From contig JAQXDI010000021.1 in NCBI GenBank assembly GCA_029251465.1, forward strand, positions 1 to 53,985: a DNA stretch of 53,985 bases. The letters are read 5' to 3'. How positions within the stretch are numbered: the stretch's first letter is position 1; every line of letters begins with the position of its first letter. The translations under genes and the position numbers were made by a program. Of the stretch, positions 17,247 through 25,902 are shown one piece after another. Source of the DNA: Ascidiaceihabitans sp. GTDB taxonomy: Bacteria; Pseudomonadota; Alphaproteobacteria; Rhodobacterales; Rhodobacteraceae. The notes under the pieces are model-generated. The model had not been told where the DNA came from. It ran no database searches and saw only the letters and a program-made list of their open reading frames with translations.

Positions 17247-17843
17247 ATGCGCGACGTTGAGTTTTACTACGATTTCAGCAGCCCGAACGCCTATTTGGTG
17301 CACAAAGTTTTACCAACAATCACAGCACGTTATGACGCGCAGGTCATTTGGAAACCAATCCTGCTGGGCGGTGTGTTCAAATCCACCAACAACCAAGCCC
17401 CGATGCTGGCCTTCAAAGATATCCCGGGCAAGGTCGACTATATGCGCGTTGAAATGGCGCGTTTTCTTGATCGGCACCAGGCACCGTTTCTGTTCAACCC
17501 GCATTTCCCTGTGAATTCGCTAAACCTGATGCGCGCGGCCGTGTTTGCACAAGGAAAACCTTGGGAAAGCAAATACATAGACGCCATATTTGATGCGATG
17601 TGGGTGCAGGGCAAGGCACTCGCTGATATCGCAGTCATCACCGACGTGCTGGATGCGGCCGGTTTGCCAACAAATGACATTATGAACGGGTCGCAAGACG
17701 CTGATATAAAATCAGATTTAGCCGGTGTTACCGCTGCTGCCGTTGCGCGTGGCATCTATGGGTCACCCGCAATGTTCATCGGGGACGAGATGTTTTACGG
17801 CAAGGATTCCCTGAACGATCTGGAGTGGCGTTTGGGCCAGTAA
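17247..17843 (+). CDS. 2-hydroxychromene-2-carboxylate isomerase family (DsbA/kappa-GST fold)
   Basis: This 198-residue thioredoxin-fold protein has the N-terminal FYYDFSSPNAYL motif (about 5-16), in which a Ser takes the place of the DsbA cysteines. Downstream are KPILLGGVFK and the C-terminal GIYGSPAMFIGDEMFYG segment that binds glutathione in kappa-class enzymes. Family members isomerise 2-hydroxychromene-2-carboxylate in naphthalene pathways, but many paralogues have other substrates. It starts right after the SDR stop with AAGGAG upstream. Confidence 0.85.
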   Translation: MRDVEFYYDFSSPNAYLVHKVLPTITARYDAQVIWKPILLGGVFKSTNNQAPMLAFKDIPGKVDYMRVEMARFLDRHQAPFLFNPHFPVNSLNLMRAAVFAQGKPWESKYIDAIFDAMWVQGKALADIAVITDVLDAAGLPTNDIMNGSQDADIKSDLAGVTAAAVARGIYGSPAMFIGDEMFYGKDSLNDLEWRLGQ

Positions 17844-17853
17844 CGGCCCAAAC
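17830..17853. terminator. Hairpin between convergent operons
   Basis: A perfect 9-base stem (GTTTGGGCC / GGCCCAAAC) with loop AGTAAC overlaps the isomerase stop codon. It lies just before the convergent livF end. Neither side has a T-run, so it may be a bidirectional, weak or Rho-assisted terminator. Confidence 0.45.
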
Positions 17854-17858
17854 CAACC

Positions 17859-18560
17859 CTATACTTCGAGCCACTCTTTGCGCACATCATCACGTCCGCG
17901 CAGCTCGTCCGGTGTGCCCTCGAACTGCACCTGCCCGTGGCCCATGACATAAACGCGATCCGCGATGTCCATAGCGATCGACAGCTTTTGTTCGACCAAT
18001 AACGTGGCAACACCGCGCTTTGCGATTTCCTGCAAAACATCAGCGACGCGTTTCACCATTTGCGGCGATAGCCCTTCTGTTGGTTCATCGATCATGACCA
18101 ATTCAGGGTCGCCCATCAACGTGCGGCACATGGTTAACATCTGTTGCTCGCCGCCGGACATCACGGATGCCTCAACGTCCGCGCGTTCCTTCAGGTTCGA
18201 GAACATGTCGAACATGTTTTCCATCGTCCAACGCCCCGTGCCTGCCTTTTGACCGGGCTTCATTCCTAAAATTAGGTTCTGGCGCGTGGTCAAACCGGGA
18301 AAGATATCGCGGTTCTCAGGAACATATCCAAGACCCAAATTGGCGATTTCAAACGCCTTTTTACCAGCGATTTCTTGACCACGAAACTTGACCGACCCTT
18401 GTGGTGGCACTTCGCCCATGATCGCCTTGCAGGTGGTCGAACGACCAACGCCATTGCGGCCCAGCAGGGCGACAATCTCGCCCTCTTGCACGTTCAGATT
18501 CACACCCTGAAGGATGTGCGATTTTCCATAATAGGCATGTAGATCAGTGACTTCTAGCAT
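17859..18560 (-). CDS. livF: Branched-chain amino acid-type ABC transporter ATPase LivF
   Basis: This 233-residue ATPase has Walker A GRNGVGRST (about 34-42), signature SGGEQQML (about 135-142) and Walker B LVMIDEPTEGLS. Walker A carries Gly-Arg where most LivF have Gly-Lys (GVGRS instead of GAGKS), so the lysine normally contacting phosphate is replaced by Arg. It ends the five-gene Liv operon and overlaps livG by one base. The substrate is probably a carboxylate or amino acid linked to the nearby CoA pathways. Confidence 0.9.
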   Translation of the reverse strand: MLEVTDLHAYYGKSHILQGVNLNVQEGEIVALLGRNGVGRSTTCKAIMGEVPPQGSVKFRGQEIAGKKAFEIANLGLGYVPENRDIFPGLTTRQNLILGMKPGQKAGTGRWTMENMFDMFSNLKERADVEASVMSGGEQQMLTMCRTLMGDPELVMIDEPTEGLSPQMVKRVADVLQEIAKRGVATLLVEQKLSIAMDIADRVYVMGHGQVQFEGTPDELRGRDDVRKEWLEV

Positions 18561-19318
18561 CAGTGTTCATCCTCCAATGCTTCGCCCAGATAGGCTTCTT
18601 GGACCTTAGCGTTGCCGCGCACCTCTTCGGGGCGTCCCGTTGCGATGATTTCGCCGTAGACCAAAACCGAGATGTAATCAGCTAGTCCAAACACCACGCC
18701 CATGTCGTGTTCGACCATGATCAGGGTTTTGTTTTCGGTGACTTTGCGGATCAGCTCAACGATGTAATCTGTTTCGGAATGGCTCATGCCAGCGGTCGGT
18801 TCGTCCAACATGATGACGTCGGCGCCACCGGCGATGGTGATCCCGATTTCCAGCGCACGCTGTTCGGCGTACGACAACACACCAGCAGGCAGATTGCGCC
18901 GTGCCGTAAGGTTAATTTGCTCTAGAATCTGCTCAGCACCCTCGGTCAACGCTTTGGAGCGCGACACCAAATTCCAGAACGAATATTTGTACCCCATCGA
19001 CCACAACAGCGAACACCGCACGTTTTCAAAAACAGTCATCGCGGGGAAAATATTGGTGATCTGGAACGAGCGCGACAACCCCATGCGGTTAATCTGGTAC
19101 GGCTCAAGCCCCGCCAGATTGCGACCATGCAGCGAAATAGTACCAGCAGTTTGCGCAAAACGACCTGTGATCAAGTTGAACAGCGTCGATTTCCCCGCCC
19201 CGTTTGGCCCGATGATGGCATGGCGTTCACCTTTGCCAATCGACAGATCAACGCCGCGAATAATCTCGGCTTTGCCAAAACTTTTGGTCAGCCCGCTGAG
19301 TTCAAGTGCAGCGCTCAT
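18560..19318 (-). CDS. livG: Branched-chain amino acid-type ABC transporter ATPase LivG
   Basis: This 252-residue ATPase has Walker A GPNGAGKST (about 37-45) and Walker B VIMLDEPTAGMS. The region corresponding to the signature reads LSYAEQRALEIGI (about 143-155), normal for LivG. The C-terminal tail has the VQEAYLGE motif of LivG. It partners LivF as a heterodimer on the LivHM membrane pair. It overlaps livM by ATGA. Confidence 0.92.
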   Translation of the reverse strand: MSAALELSGLTKSFGKAEIIRGVDLSIGKGERHAIIGPNGAGKSTLFNLITGRFAQTAGTISLHGRNLAGLEPYQINRMGLSRSFQITNIFPAMTVFENVRCSLLWSMGYKYSFWNLVSRSKALTEGAEQILEQINLTARRNLPAGVLSYAEQRALEIGITIAGGADVIMLDEPTAGMSHSETDYIVELIRKVTENKTLIMVEHDMGVVFGLADYISVLVYGEIIATGRPEEVRGNAKVQEAYLGEALEDEH

Positions 19319-20610
19319 GCGTCACCTCCTGTCGTTGGTGGTGTGTTGGCATCGCCCCATGCTTCTTTCAGGTCTGGGGCTGTGGTTTTTGTGATGTAGG
19401 ACGCGATGGCTGTGATGACGGTCACGATGACCCAAGGCACCACCGAGTGGCTGTCAAACGTGGTCCAAAAGATGGTCATTTCATCATCACCCACAGACGC
19501 ATGGCGATAGTGAAAGATCATCTCGACCAAGGCCGCGATGCCAAGCACCGTGATCAGCCCCGGTATCAAGGTTTTGACGTAGGGCATGACAAGTTTTCCC
19601 GCGTTCCTGAACTTGAAGGCGGGCACGTGCATCATGATCAACCCCGCTAAACCGCCAGGGAAATACATCACTGTGGCAAGGAACAACGCCCCAGCGTAGA
19701 ACGCCCAAAGCTCGGTTTTGAGCGACAGAACTGTCTGTAAAAGTGTGAAGGCGATTGCCCCGATGATCGGCCCGAAAAAGAAGCCGACCCCCCCCAAGAA
19801 CGTCACCAAAAGGATGATGCCTGATGATGAGGTGTTCAGGTTTTCTTCGGTCAGGATTTCGTAGTTGATGGCGAATAGGCCACCCGCAATCCCGCAGAAG
19901 AAACCGGATGCCATAAAGCTGTAGAACCGGACCCAACGAGATGAGTAACCCAAGAACTGCGCACGCTCTGGATTGTCACGCACAGCGTTTGCCATGCGAC
20001 CGACGGGCGTGCGCGAGAATAGGTACATCAGGGCGGCCGACAACATCAGCCAGAATGAAATCAGATAGTAGACTTCGATCTGCTTCAGGAACTCGATGCC
20101 GAAGAATGGCAGGCCGTAGGTGCGGTCACCCGAGATGCCTTCTTCGCCACCGAAAAACGCGACGATGATGACGGAACAGGCTGCGACCAGTTCACCGACC
20201 CCAAGCGAAATCATGGCAAACCGCGTGCCCGCACCGCTGGTCGAAATCGCACCGATCAGCATGGCAAAACCCATCCCGAACAAACCACCAAACAGCGGCA
20301 GAACCGGCAGCGGCAAAGCGATGCCAAAGTCTTCGACGTAGTTCATCACGTGCATGCACAAGAACCCGCCCATGCCCATGTAGACCGCGTGCCCGAATGA
20401 CAGCATCCCGCCTTGGCCCAGCAACATGTTGTACGCCAGGGCAAAAATCACAGTGATCCACATTTGGTTCATGATCGTGATCGACGAATTGTTGTCAAAA
20501 ATGAACGGCAAGACCAGCAGCAGCAAGGCGGCCACGATCCAAGGGCCCAGCGTCAGGGACATTGCCCCTGCGCGCTGCGGTGAAGCGGTTGTTTTAGCTG
20601 TATCGCTCAT
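19315..20610 (-). CDS. livM: Branched-chain amino acid-type ABC transporter permease LivM
   Basis: This 431-residue inner-membrane permease has multiple hydrophobic segments, with the conserved GQGGMLSFGHAVYMGMGG motif near residues 65-82 and the GPIIGAIAF segment. It is longer than usual (about 320-360) because of a C-terminal extension with two more hydrophobic stretches separated by a polar loop. It overlaps livG and livH by ATGA, so these genes are tightly co-translated. Confidence 0.9.
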   Translation of the reverse strand: MSDTAKTTASPQRAGAMSLTLGPWIVAALLLLVLPFIFDNNSSITIMNQMWITVIFALAYNMLLGQGGMLSFGHAVYMGMGGFLCMHVMNYVEDFGIALPLPVLPLFGGLFGMGFAMLIGAISTSGAGTRFAMISLGVGELVAACSVIIVAFFGGEEGISGDRTYGLPFFGIEFLKQIEVYYLISFWLMLSAALMYLFSRTPVGRMANAVRDNPERAQFLGYSSRWVRFYSFMASGFFCGIAGGLFAINYEILTEENLNTSSSGIILLVTFLGGVGFFFGPIIGAIAFTLLQTVLSLKTELWAFYAGALFLATVMYFPGGLAGLIMMHVPAFKFRNAGKLVMPYVKTLIPGLITVLGIAALVEMIFHYRHASVGDDEMTIFWTTFDSHSVVPWVIVTVITAIASYITKTTAPDLKEAWGDANTPPTTGGDA

Positions 20611-21563
20611 GCGTCACGGTTCCCCAATAGGCCGTAAGGGCGGAAAATCAGGATCAGGACCATCAGGATGTAGGGCAAGATATCCGCGATTTGCGGGCTT
20701 GTGACGGTCCAGAGGTCTCTGAAAACATTGTCGGCAAGGTTTTCAGGTGTGGCAATGCCGATCGCGTTCAGAACGTCGGACATGGCCAGGTTGTAGGATT
20801 TGGCAAATGTCGTGATCCAGCCAATCAGCAGTGAAGCGACCAAGGCGCCCCAAAGTGATCCAAGGCCACCGATCACGATTGTCACAAACACAATAGATCC
20901 CAGCACAAACGCCATGCCCGGGAACGTGCCCAGCACTGGCCCCGCGATCACTCCGGCGACACCGGCCAGCGCTGTGCCAACCCCAAAGACGCCCATGAAA
21001 ATCAGCGGTACATTGTGACCCAAGGCCTCAACCGTTTTGGGATAGTTCAACGCAGCTTGGATGATCATGCCGACACGGGTGCGCGTCAGCACATACAACA
21101 GCCCGATAAAGATCGCGACCGAGATGAAGATCATGAAAATCTTGTATGCAGGAATAGAGTTGCCCGCGATTGCGAAGGCTGTGAAATTGAGCACATCCGG
21201 AATATTGTAGGCCATCTGGTTCTTACCCCAGAGGAATTGCACCAGTTCTTCGATCAGCAGTGCGAGGCCAAAGGTAAAAATCAGTTCGGGCACGTGACCG
21301 TATTGATGCACACGGCGAAGCCCGTATCGCTCAACCCCTGCCCCAAGTACACCGACAATGATCGGCGCGATCAGCAGGCCCATCCAGAACCCCAGCGCGA
21401 GGCTGATCTGAAAGGCGAAATACGCCCCAAGCATGTAAAAGCTGGCATGAGCGAAGTTCAAAACGCCCATCATGGAGAAAATCAGCGTCAGGCCGGCGGA
21501 AAGCATAAACAACAGCAGTCCAGTCACCAGCCCGTCGATTAGATTGACGAGTACGAGTTCCAT
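20607..21563 (-). CDS. livH: Branched-chain amino acid-type ABC transporter permease LivH
   Basis: This 318-residue polytopic permease has the LivH hallmarks LVNLIDGLVTGLLLFMLSAG at the start, GVLNFAHASFYMLGAY (about 33-48) and a GGLGSLWGALVASLLIG segment. It forms the membrane channel with LivM. It follows the binding-protein gene after an 89-base gap containing a hairpin, as is common when binding protein is needed in excess. Confidence 0.92.
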   Translation of the reverse strand: MELVLVNLIDGLVTGLLLFMLSAGLTLIFSMMGVLNFAHASFYMLGAYFAFQISLALGFWMGLLIAPIIVGVLGAGVERYGLRRVHQYGHVPELIFTFGLALLIEELVQFLWGKNQMAYNIPDVLNFTAFAIAGNSIPAYKIFMIFISVAIFIGLLYVLTRTRVGMIIQAALNYPKTVEALGHNVPLIFMGVFGVGTALAGVAGVIAGPVLGTFPGMAFVLGSIVFVTIVIGGLGSLWGALVASLLIGWITTFAKSYNLAMSDVLNAIGIATPENLADNVFRDLWTVTSPQIADILPYILMVLILIFRPYGLLGNRDA

Positions 21564-21610
21564 CTGTCCCCCAAGATTTTTGGCTATGTTTCGGTGGTAA
21601 AGTTAGAAAC

Positions 21611-21636
21611 GCCCGCCCCGCATCAGCGGGACAGGC
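21611..21636 (-). terminator. Attenuator-like hairpin between binding protein and livH
   Basis: An 11-base stem with two G-U pairs (on the minus strand GCCTGTCCCGC / GCGGGGCGGGC, loop TGAT) is followed by GTTTCTAACTTT. It probably protects or partly terminates the binding-protein mRNA so that the binding protein exceeds the permease components. Confidence 0.6.
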
Positions 21637-21652
21637 GCGTATGAGCGATCCC

Positions 21653-22897
21653 TTATGGGCGCTGCATGTCGCATGTCGACGTGCTGTCCATGGCGGCCAT
21701 TGAAACTGTTGTTTCAGTGACTGTGCCGTAGTCAGATCCGTCATAGGTGAATGTCACACCTTCGTTTGTGTGCGCCGAGATGTGAACATCCTGGATCGCT
21801 TGGTGATCGTTCGGACGCATAAAGATCTTGGAGCCGAAGATGCCATCGTATTCCATACCTTCAAGTGCCGTTGCGATTGCAACAACATCATCCGCTGTGC
21901 CGGCTGCGTTGATGGCTTGTGCCAACATACCGATCACGTTGGAAATGCGCGGCTGGTCAACGTTACCGTCCGGGAATTTCACCTTGAACGCGTTGTAGTA
22001 GTCGCTTGCTGCGTCAGACACTGGCGGGTTGATTTGACCTTCGCCAACCAGACGGATCACGCCTTTGCCGGTTTCGCCAAAGGCACCGGTGATACCGGAG
22101 CCAGCCGCATAATACGTGTAGATCGGGCCAGTATAGCCGTTTTCAATCACGGATTTGCCAAGGCCCAACATGTCGGAGCCCCAGTTGCCGGTGATCACAG
22201 CGTCCGCGCCGGAGGCAACGATTTTGCGTGAATACGGGGTAAAGTCTTTTACTTTGCCGATCGGGTGCAATTCGTTGCCGACGATTTCGATGTCAGGGCG
22301 TTTGGCCGTCAGGTTTGCAACGGCAGCCGCCGCAACAGCCTTACCGAAGGAATAGTCCTGACCGATAACGTAGACTTTTTTGATGCTTTCGTCAGCCGCC
22401 ATAACGTCAGTCAACGCGTCCATTTTGATGTCGGCGTTGGCGTCAAAGCGGAAGTGCCAGAAGTTGCACTTGTCGTTTGTCAGGGCTGGATCAACCGCTG
22501 CGTAGTTCAAGAACAGAACGCGGTCGTCGGGGTTGCGTTTGTTGTGCTTGTTGACCGCTTCGGTGATCGCGTTCGCAACACCAGAAGAGTTGCCTTGCGC
22601 GATGAAACGGATGCCTTGGTCAATTGCGACTTGCAGCTGGATCAGCGACTCTTTCGGGCTGATCTTGTTGTCGAAACCAATAACTTCGAACATGTCGCCC
22701 TCAAGGACGCCACCGTTTTGGTTGATCATGTAGTCAGCCGCGAATTCGAACTGGTGCAGACCGTTGGTGCCGGTGCTGGCAAACGGGCCAGACAATGGAT
22801 CGATAAAGGCAACTTTGATTGTGTCGGCGGTGACAGCGGCAGAGCTGACAGTCAGTGCCAGTACAGCGCCCAAGCCGAGCTTCATGGATTTACGCAT
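21653..22897 (-). CDS. Liv-type ABC transporter substrate-binding protein
   Basis: This 414-residue periplasmic binding protein of the Leu/Ile/Val-binding family has a Sec signal peptide (MRKSMK, hydrophobic core, cleavage near residue 24). The mature protein begins TIKVAFIDPLSGPFAS, the typical LivJ start. Features such as GQDYSFGKAVA support a type I binding fold. The ribosome site GGGAGGAA is strong. Many relatives bind aromatic or dicarboxylic acids, urea or amides, so the ligand is open. The catabolic setting suggests a carboxylate. Confidence 0.9.
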   Translation of the reverse strand: MRKSMKLGLGAVLALTVSSAAVTADTIKVAFIDPLSGPFASTGTNGLHQFEFAADYMINQNGGVLEGDMFEVIGFDNKISPKESLIQLQVAIDQGIRFIAQGNSSGVANAITEAVNKHNKRNPDDRVLFLNYAAVDPALTNDKCNFWHFRFDANADIKMDALTDVMAADESIKKVYVIGQDYSFGKAVAAAAVANLTAKRPDIEIVGNELHPIGKVKDFTPYSRKIVASGADAVITGNWGSDMLGLGKSVIENGYTGPIYTYYAAGSGITGAFGETGKGVIRLVGEGQINPPVSDAASDYYNAFKVKFPDGNVDQPRISNVIGMLAQAINAAGTADDVVAIATALEGMEYDGIFGSKIFMRPNDHQAIQDVHISAHTNEGVTFTYDGSDYGTVTETTVSMAAMDSTSTCDMQRP

Positions 22898-23391
22898 ATT
22901 TGTTCCTCCCTAGAACATCTTTCCGACATGTCTCAAAGTACATTTGCAGTGGTGTCGGTATGTTGAGCAGGCTCGCACAGATGGGATATAAGTCAAGCAT
23001 AAGGGTCGTGATCAACATCGCCTGTTATCAAGGCAAAGCGGTCACTTTTTAGGCACTTGTTGCCAGCACTGATAACGAGTACCTCAGAGCGTTTTTGCAG
23101 GTAATAACATTAATTGTGACCTTCAGGTTATTGAAATTGTTAAATATAAAACTAAAAAATTAACGTATACCTCATGGATACGACTGATAATCGCCCGTGT
23201 CACCAAGTGTGCGCAGACCATTCCCGCGCCTCAAATGATTACATCTACCTCTAAAAATGGAAAAAAGTGACGCAAGGGCATTTTCAGCGACGCGACGTCT
23301 TCCTAATCCGCGTAGCGAAATTGCGTTTCGTTTGATCAAGCGATTCCGCTCACTGCAAAAGTGTTCTGCAAAACTAACGAATTCAAGACGC
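22898..23391. other. AT-rich regulatory region upstream of the Liv operon
   Basis: This gap of about 500 bases has no convincing gene. The stretch 23100-23170 is markedly AT-rich compared with its surroundings, as expected upstream of a strong promoter. Minus-strand TTGATC followed after 18 bases by TTATAT (near 22985-23015) is one possible promoter. The IclR gene ends at its right side, and its product may act here, but I could not identify an operator. Confidence 0.4.
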
Positions 23392-23421
23392 CTAGGACCG
23401 CGCTGACTAGGACCGCGCTGA
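23392..23421. repeat. Perfect 15-base tandem duplication at the IclR stop codon
   Basis: Two exact copies of CTAGGACCGCGCTGA lie head to tail at 23392-23406 and 23407-23421. On the minus strand each encodes Ser-Ala-Arg-Ser-stop, so the duplication repeats the last codons and the stop of the IclR gene without changing the protein. Confidence 0.9.
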
Positions 23422-24207
23422 AATGCTTTGGGCCGCGTCAATCAACAGCTTGGCATATGTGCCGACCAGTTGCTTTTTCTTGACGTGAAATGACGGGCCG
23501 CCAACGTTTAATCCAAACACGCGACTGCCGCCGAGGGAATGCACAGGCACCGCGATGCCGTTCACATCCGCGCGCCATTCCCCCCAACTAGAGCAATAGC
23601 CGACGCTTTCGTATTCCGCCAATGCCGTTGCGAATTCTCGGCGCCGGGTGGTGTCGCCGTCTTTGTCGTCGCGTGCAGCATCCGCAAAAATTGCGTCGCG
23701 GTCATCTTCGCGCATGCCAACCAAAATCGCACGCCCAATCGCTGAATGAAACACCGGCAAGCGGGCACCAACCGACAGCGACAGCGACACGTTTTCCAAC
23801 GAACGTTCAACACCAACATAAACCACGTCCGATTGATGCCGCTCGCCCAATGCTACGGTGATGTAGGTGTTCGGACCCCGGCTAAGCGCGCGCATCACAT
23901 CCCGTGCGCGGTCCCCCATGTCCATGCCTGCCAACACGCCAAAGCCCAGTTTCAAAACCCCCGGCCCCAGATGATACGTGCCGGTGCGCGCATCCAAAAT
24001 CAGATATTCCAGCACACAAAGTGTATGTGTCAGCCGCGACACCGTCGGTTTCGGCAACCCGGTGCGTTGCGCAAAATCCTGGTTGGTCAGAGCAACCTCA
24101 CCCATTTTAAAACAGCGCAACAAATCCAGCCCACGCGCCAGCGCCGTGATGAAGTTACGATCCTTTTCATCATCCGCCGCAGCGCCTGTGAGGTCGATAT
24201 CGTTCAT
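23407..24207 (-). CDS. IclR family transcriptional regulator
   Basis: This 266-residue regulator has an N-terminal winged helix-turn-helix (LTNQDFAQRTGLPKPTVSRL, about 40-59) and a C-terminal IclR effector domain with the GLNVGGPSF segment near 237-245. IclR proteins usually control nearby catabolic operons in response to a pathway metabolite. It is the last gene of the minus-strand catabolic operon, starting four bases after the kinase stop, and is therefore likely to be co-expressed with its own targets. Likely targets are the Liv operon upstream promoter and the ACAD/thiolase operon, by inference. Confidence 0.88.
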   Translation of the reverse strand: MNDIDLTGAAADDEKDRNFITALARGLDLLRCFKMGEVALTNQDFAQRTGLPKPTVSRLTHTLCVLEYLILDARTGTYHLGPGVLKLGFGVLAGMDMGDRARDVMRALSRGPNTYITVALGERHQSDVVYVGVERSLENVSLSLSVGARLPVFHSAIGRAILVGMREDDRDAIFADAARDDKDGDTTRRREFATALAEYESVGYCSSWGEWRADVNGIAVPVHSLGGSRVFGLNVGGPSFHVKKKQLVGTYAKLLIDAAQSISARS

Positions 24208-24210
24208 GAG

Positions 24211-25239
24211 TTAACCATGCTCCAGCGCCTTGAGCCCGTGGTTCGCAAACACCGGAACATACTGCCCCATCTGGATCGCGCGTTCCGGGTTTGACGCATT
24301 GCCGTCCAGTGCGCGCTTGAGCACGCCTTGGATAATTCCGGTCATGCGGAAAAAGCAGAACGCCACATAGAATCCAAAGTTATCAATGCCTTTGATGCCG
24401 CGACGTTGGCAATATTCAGCCACAAAATCCTGATCAGACGGCAGCCCCATGGCTGCACGATCCACGCCGCCCATCCCGCGCCCTTCGCCACCTGCGGGCA
24501 TTTGCCACTGCATGATAACGGCGGCCAAATCAGCATAAGGGTGCCCGATGGTCGACAGTTCCCAATCCAGAACGGCGAGGCAATTGATACCCTCACGCTC
24601 AAACATCATATTGTCGATGCGGTAGTCACCATGCACCAGCGTACGCTGCCCATCTTCGGCGGGAATATTCGCGGCCATCGCATCGATCAGCTTGTTCATC
24701 GCAGGCACGTCAACGGTTTCTGCGGCGCGGTATTGCTTGGTCCAACGCCCGATCTGGCGTTCATAGTAGTTGCCGGGCGGGCCGTAATCAGACAGGCCAA
24801 CCGCGTCGATATCGACGTCATGCAGCGCGGCCAAAACCCGGTTCATGTCAGCCGTTACCGCCCCGCGATCTGCCTTGGTAAGATCATCCAAGGTCGGTTC
24901 GTTGAAATTGCGACCATCAACGTGATCCATGATATAGAAATCAGAACCAATGACGCTCGCGTCTTCGCACAAAAGATGCATCTGGGACACCGGCACATCC
25001 GTGTTGAACAGCGCCTTTTGCACGCGAAATTCACGATCTACCGCATGGGCAGATTTCAACAATTGCCCCGGTGGTTTGCGGCGCAGCACGTAATTGTGGC
25101 TGGGCGTTGCCAGTAAAAAGGTCGGATTTGATTGGCCGGTTTGGAACTTTGTCAGTTCAATCGGACCTTCAAATCCGGGTAAATTGTCAGACAAATATGC
25201 CCCTACAACATCCAGATCGAGTGTTTGTGTATCGCTCAT
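24211..25239 (-). CDS. APH-family kinase, ACAD10/11 kinase-domain type
   Basis: This 342-residue phosphotransferase of the aminoglycoside phosphotransferase fold matches the kinase domain of ACAD10/ACAD11 and bacterial LvaA. It has the N-terminal nucleotide region FQTGQSNPTFLL and YVLRRKPPG (about 50-58), the catalytic loop HGDYRIDN (203-210), DWE (225-227) and GHPYADLA. In those pathways the kinase phosphorylates the 4-hydroxy group of a 4-hydroxyacyl-CoA. An ACAD10/11-like dehydrogenase is encoded at 8164. Antibiotic resistance is unlikely given the context. Confidence 0.85.
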   Translation of the reverse strand: MSDTQTLDLDVVGAYLSDNLPGFEGPIELTKFQTGQSNPTFLLATPSHNYVLRRKPPGQLLKSAHAVDREFRVQKALFNTDVPVSQMHLLCEDASVIGSDFYIMDHVDGRNFNEPTLDDLTKADRGAVTADMNRVLAALHDVDIDAVGLSDYGPPGNYYERQIGRWTKQYRAAETVDVPAMNKLIDAMAANIPAEDGQRTLVHGDYRIDNMMFEREGINCLAVLDWELSTIGHPYADLAAVIMQWQMPAGGEGRGMGGVDRAAMGLPSDQDFVAEYCQRRGIKGIDNFGFYVAFCFFRMTGIIQGVLKRALDGNASNPERAIQMGQYVPVFANHGLKALEHG

Positions 25240-25251
25240 GGCTGGCTCCGA

Positions 25252-25902
25252 TCAGCTGTAGGTCATCAGATGCGCGGTGTCTGTGGCATCCAAATGCGGT
25301 GTTGCGTTGAACCCTTGCAGAAAAACGCGGTTCTTGGAAAAGATAAATTTGGTGATGGACGCATTTTTCACCTGCAGGTTCAGCTCCATCATCATCCGCG
25401 CCGGTGCCGACACGGTCGAGGCAACCAACTGTCCGATCACCCCGCCAGACGACACAACCAACACACGGCGCGCGTCGGTTTCGATCGCGAATTTTAGCGC
25501 AGCAGCAGTGCGGTTTTCGAAATCAACCCACGATTCCGCAGACCTAGGTAAACCGCCGTCCTGCCATTCCAAGACCGTTTCGCGCAAAGTCCGAAAATGG
25601 GTTTTACGATCGCCAAGTACCAGATCAGGCACAGCCCCATCAAAGCGCGCGTGCAGTAGGTCGTGAAAGTCATATTCGTTAAAACCGCTGTGTTCTTCAC
25701 GGGTTTGATCGAACCCCATCGAGGTCATCGTGTCGCGCTGTCGTTCTAGCGTACCGGTGATAATCCGGTCCGGCACCCAGCCCATTTCGGCCAGTGCTTG
25801 CCCCGCCAATTTGGCCTGTTGATGCCCAACGTCAGACAGTTGGTCATAATTGGCCTGTCCAAAGGCCGCCTGCCCGTGACGCACAACGATCAGCTCTGCC
25901 AT
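25252..25902 (-). CDS. Histidine phosphatase family protein
   Basis: This 216-residue phosphoglycerate-mutase-like phosphatase has catalytic VRHGQAAFGQ (about 6-15) and a second active-site His in VVSSGGVIGQL, where the usual H is replaced by Ser-Ser-Gly-Gly. The replacement of the second catalytic His may reduce or alter activity. It sits between the nitronate monooxygenase and the APH-type kinase with one-base overlap and a 12-base gap, suggesting a role in phosphate removal within the pathway. The substrate is unknown. Confidence 0.85.
   Translation of the reverse strand: MAELIVVRHGQAAFGQANYDQLSDVGHQQAKLAGQALAEMGWVPDRIITGTLERQRDTMTSMGFDQTREEHSGFNEYDFHDLLHARFDGAVPDLVLGDRKTHFRTLRETVLEWQDGGLPRSAESWVDFENRTAAALKFAIETDARRVLVVSSGGVIGQLVASTVSAPARMMMELNLQVKNASITKFIFSKNRVFLQGFNATPHLDATDTAHLMTYS

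Noticed and set aside
24211..25239. Aminoglycoside resistance gene
   Set aside because: Same fold, but the ACAD10/11-type catalytic motifs and a catabolic operon argue for a metabolic kinase.
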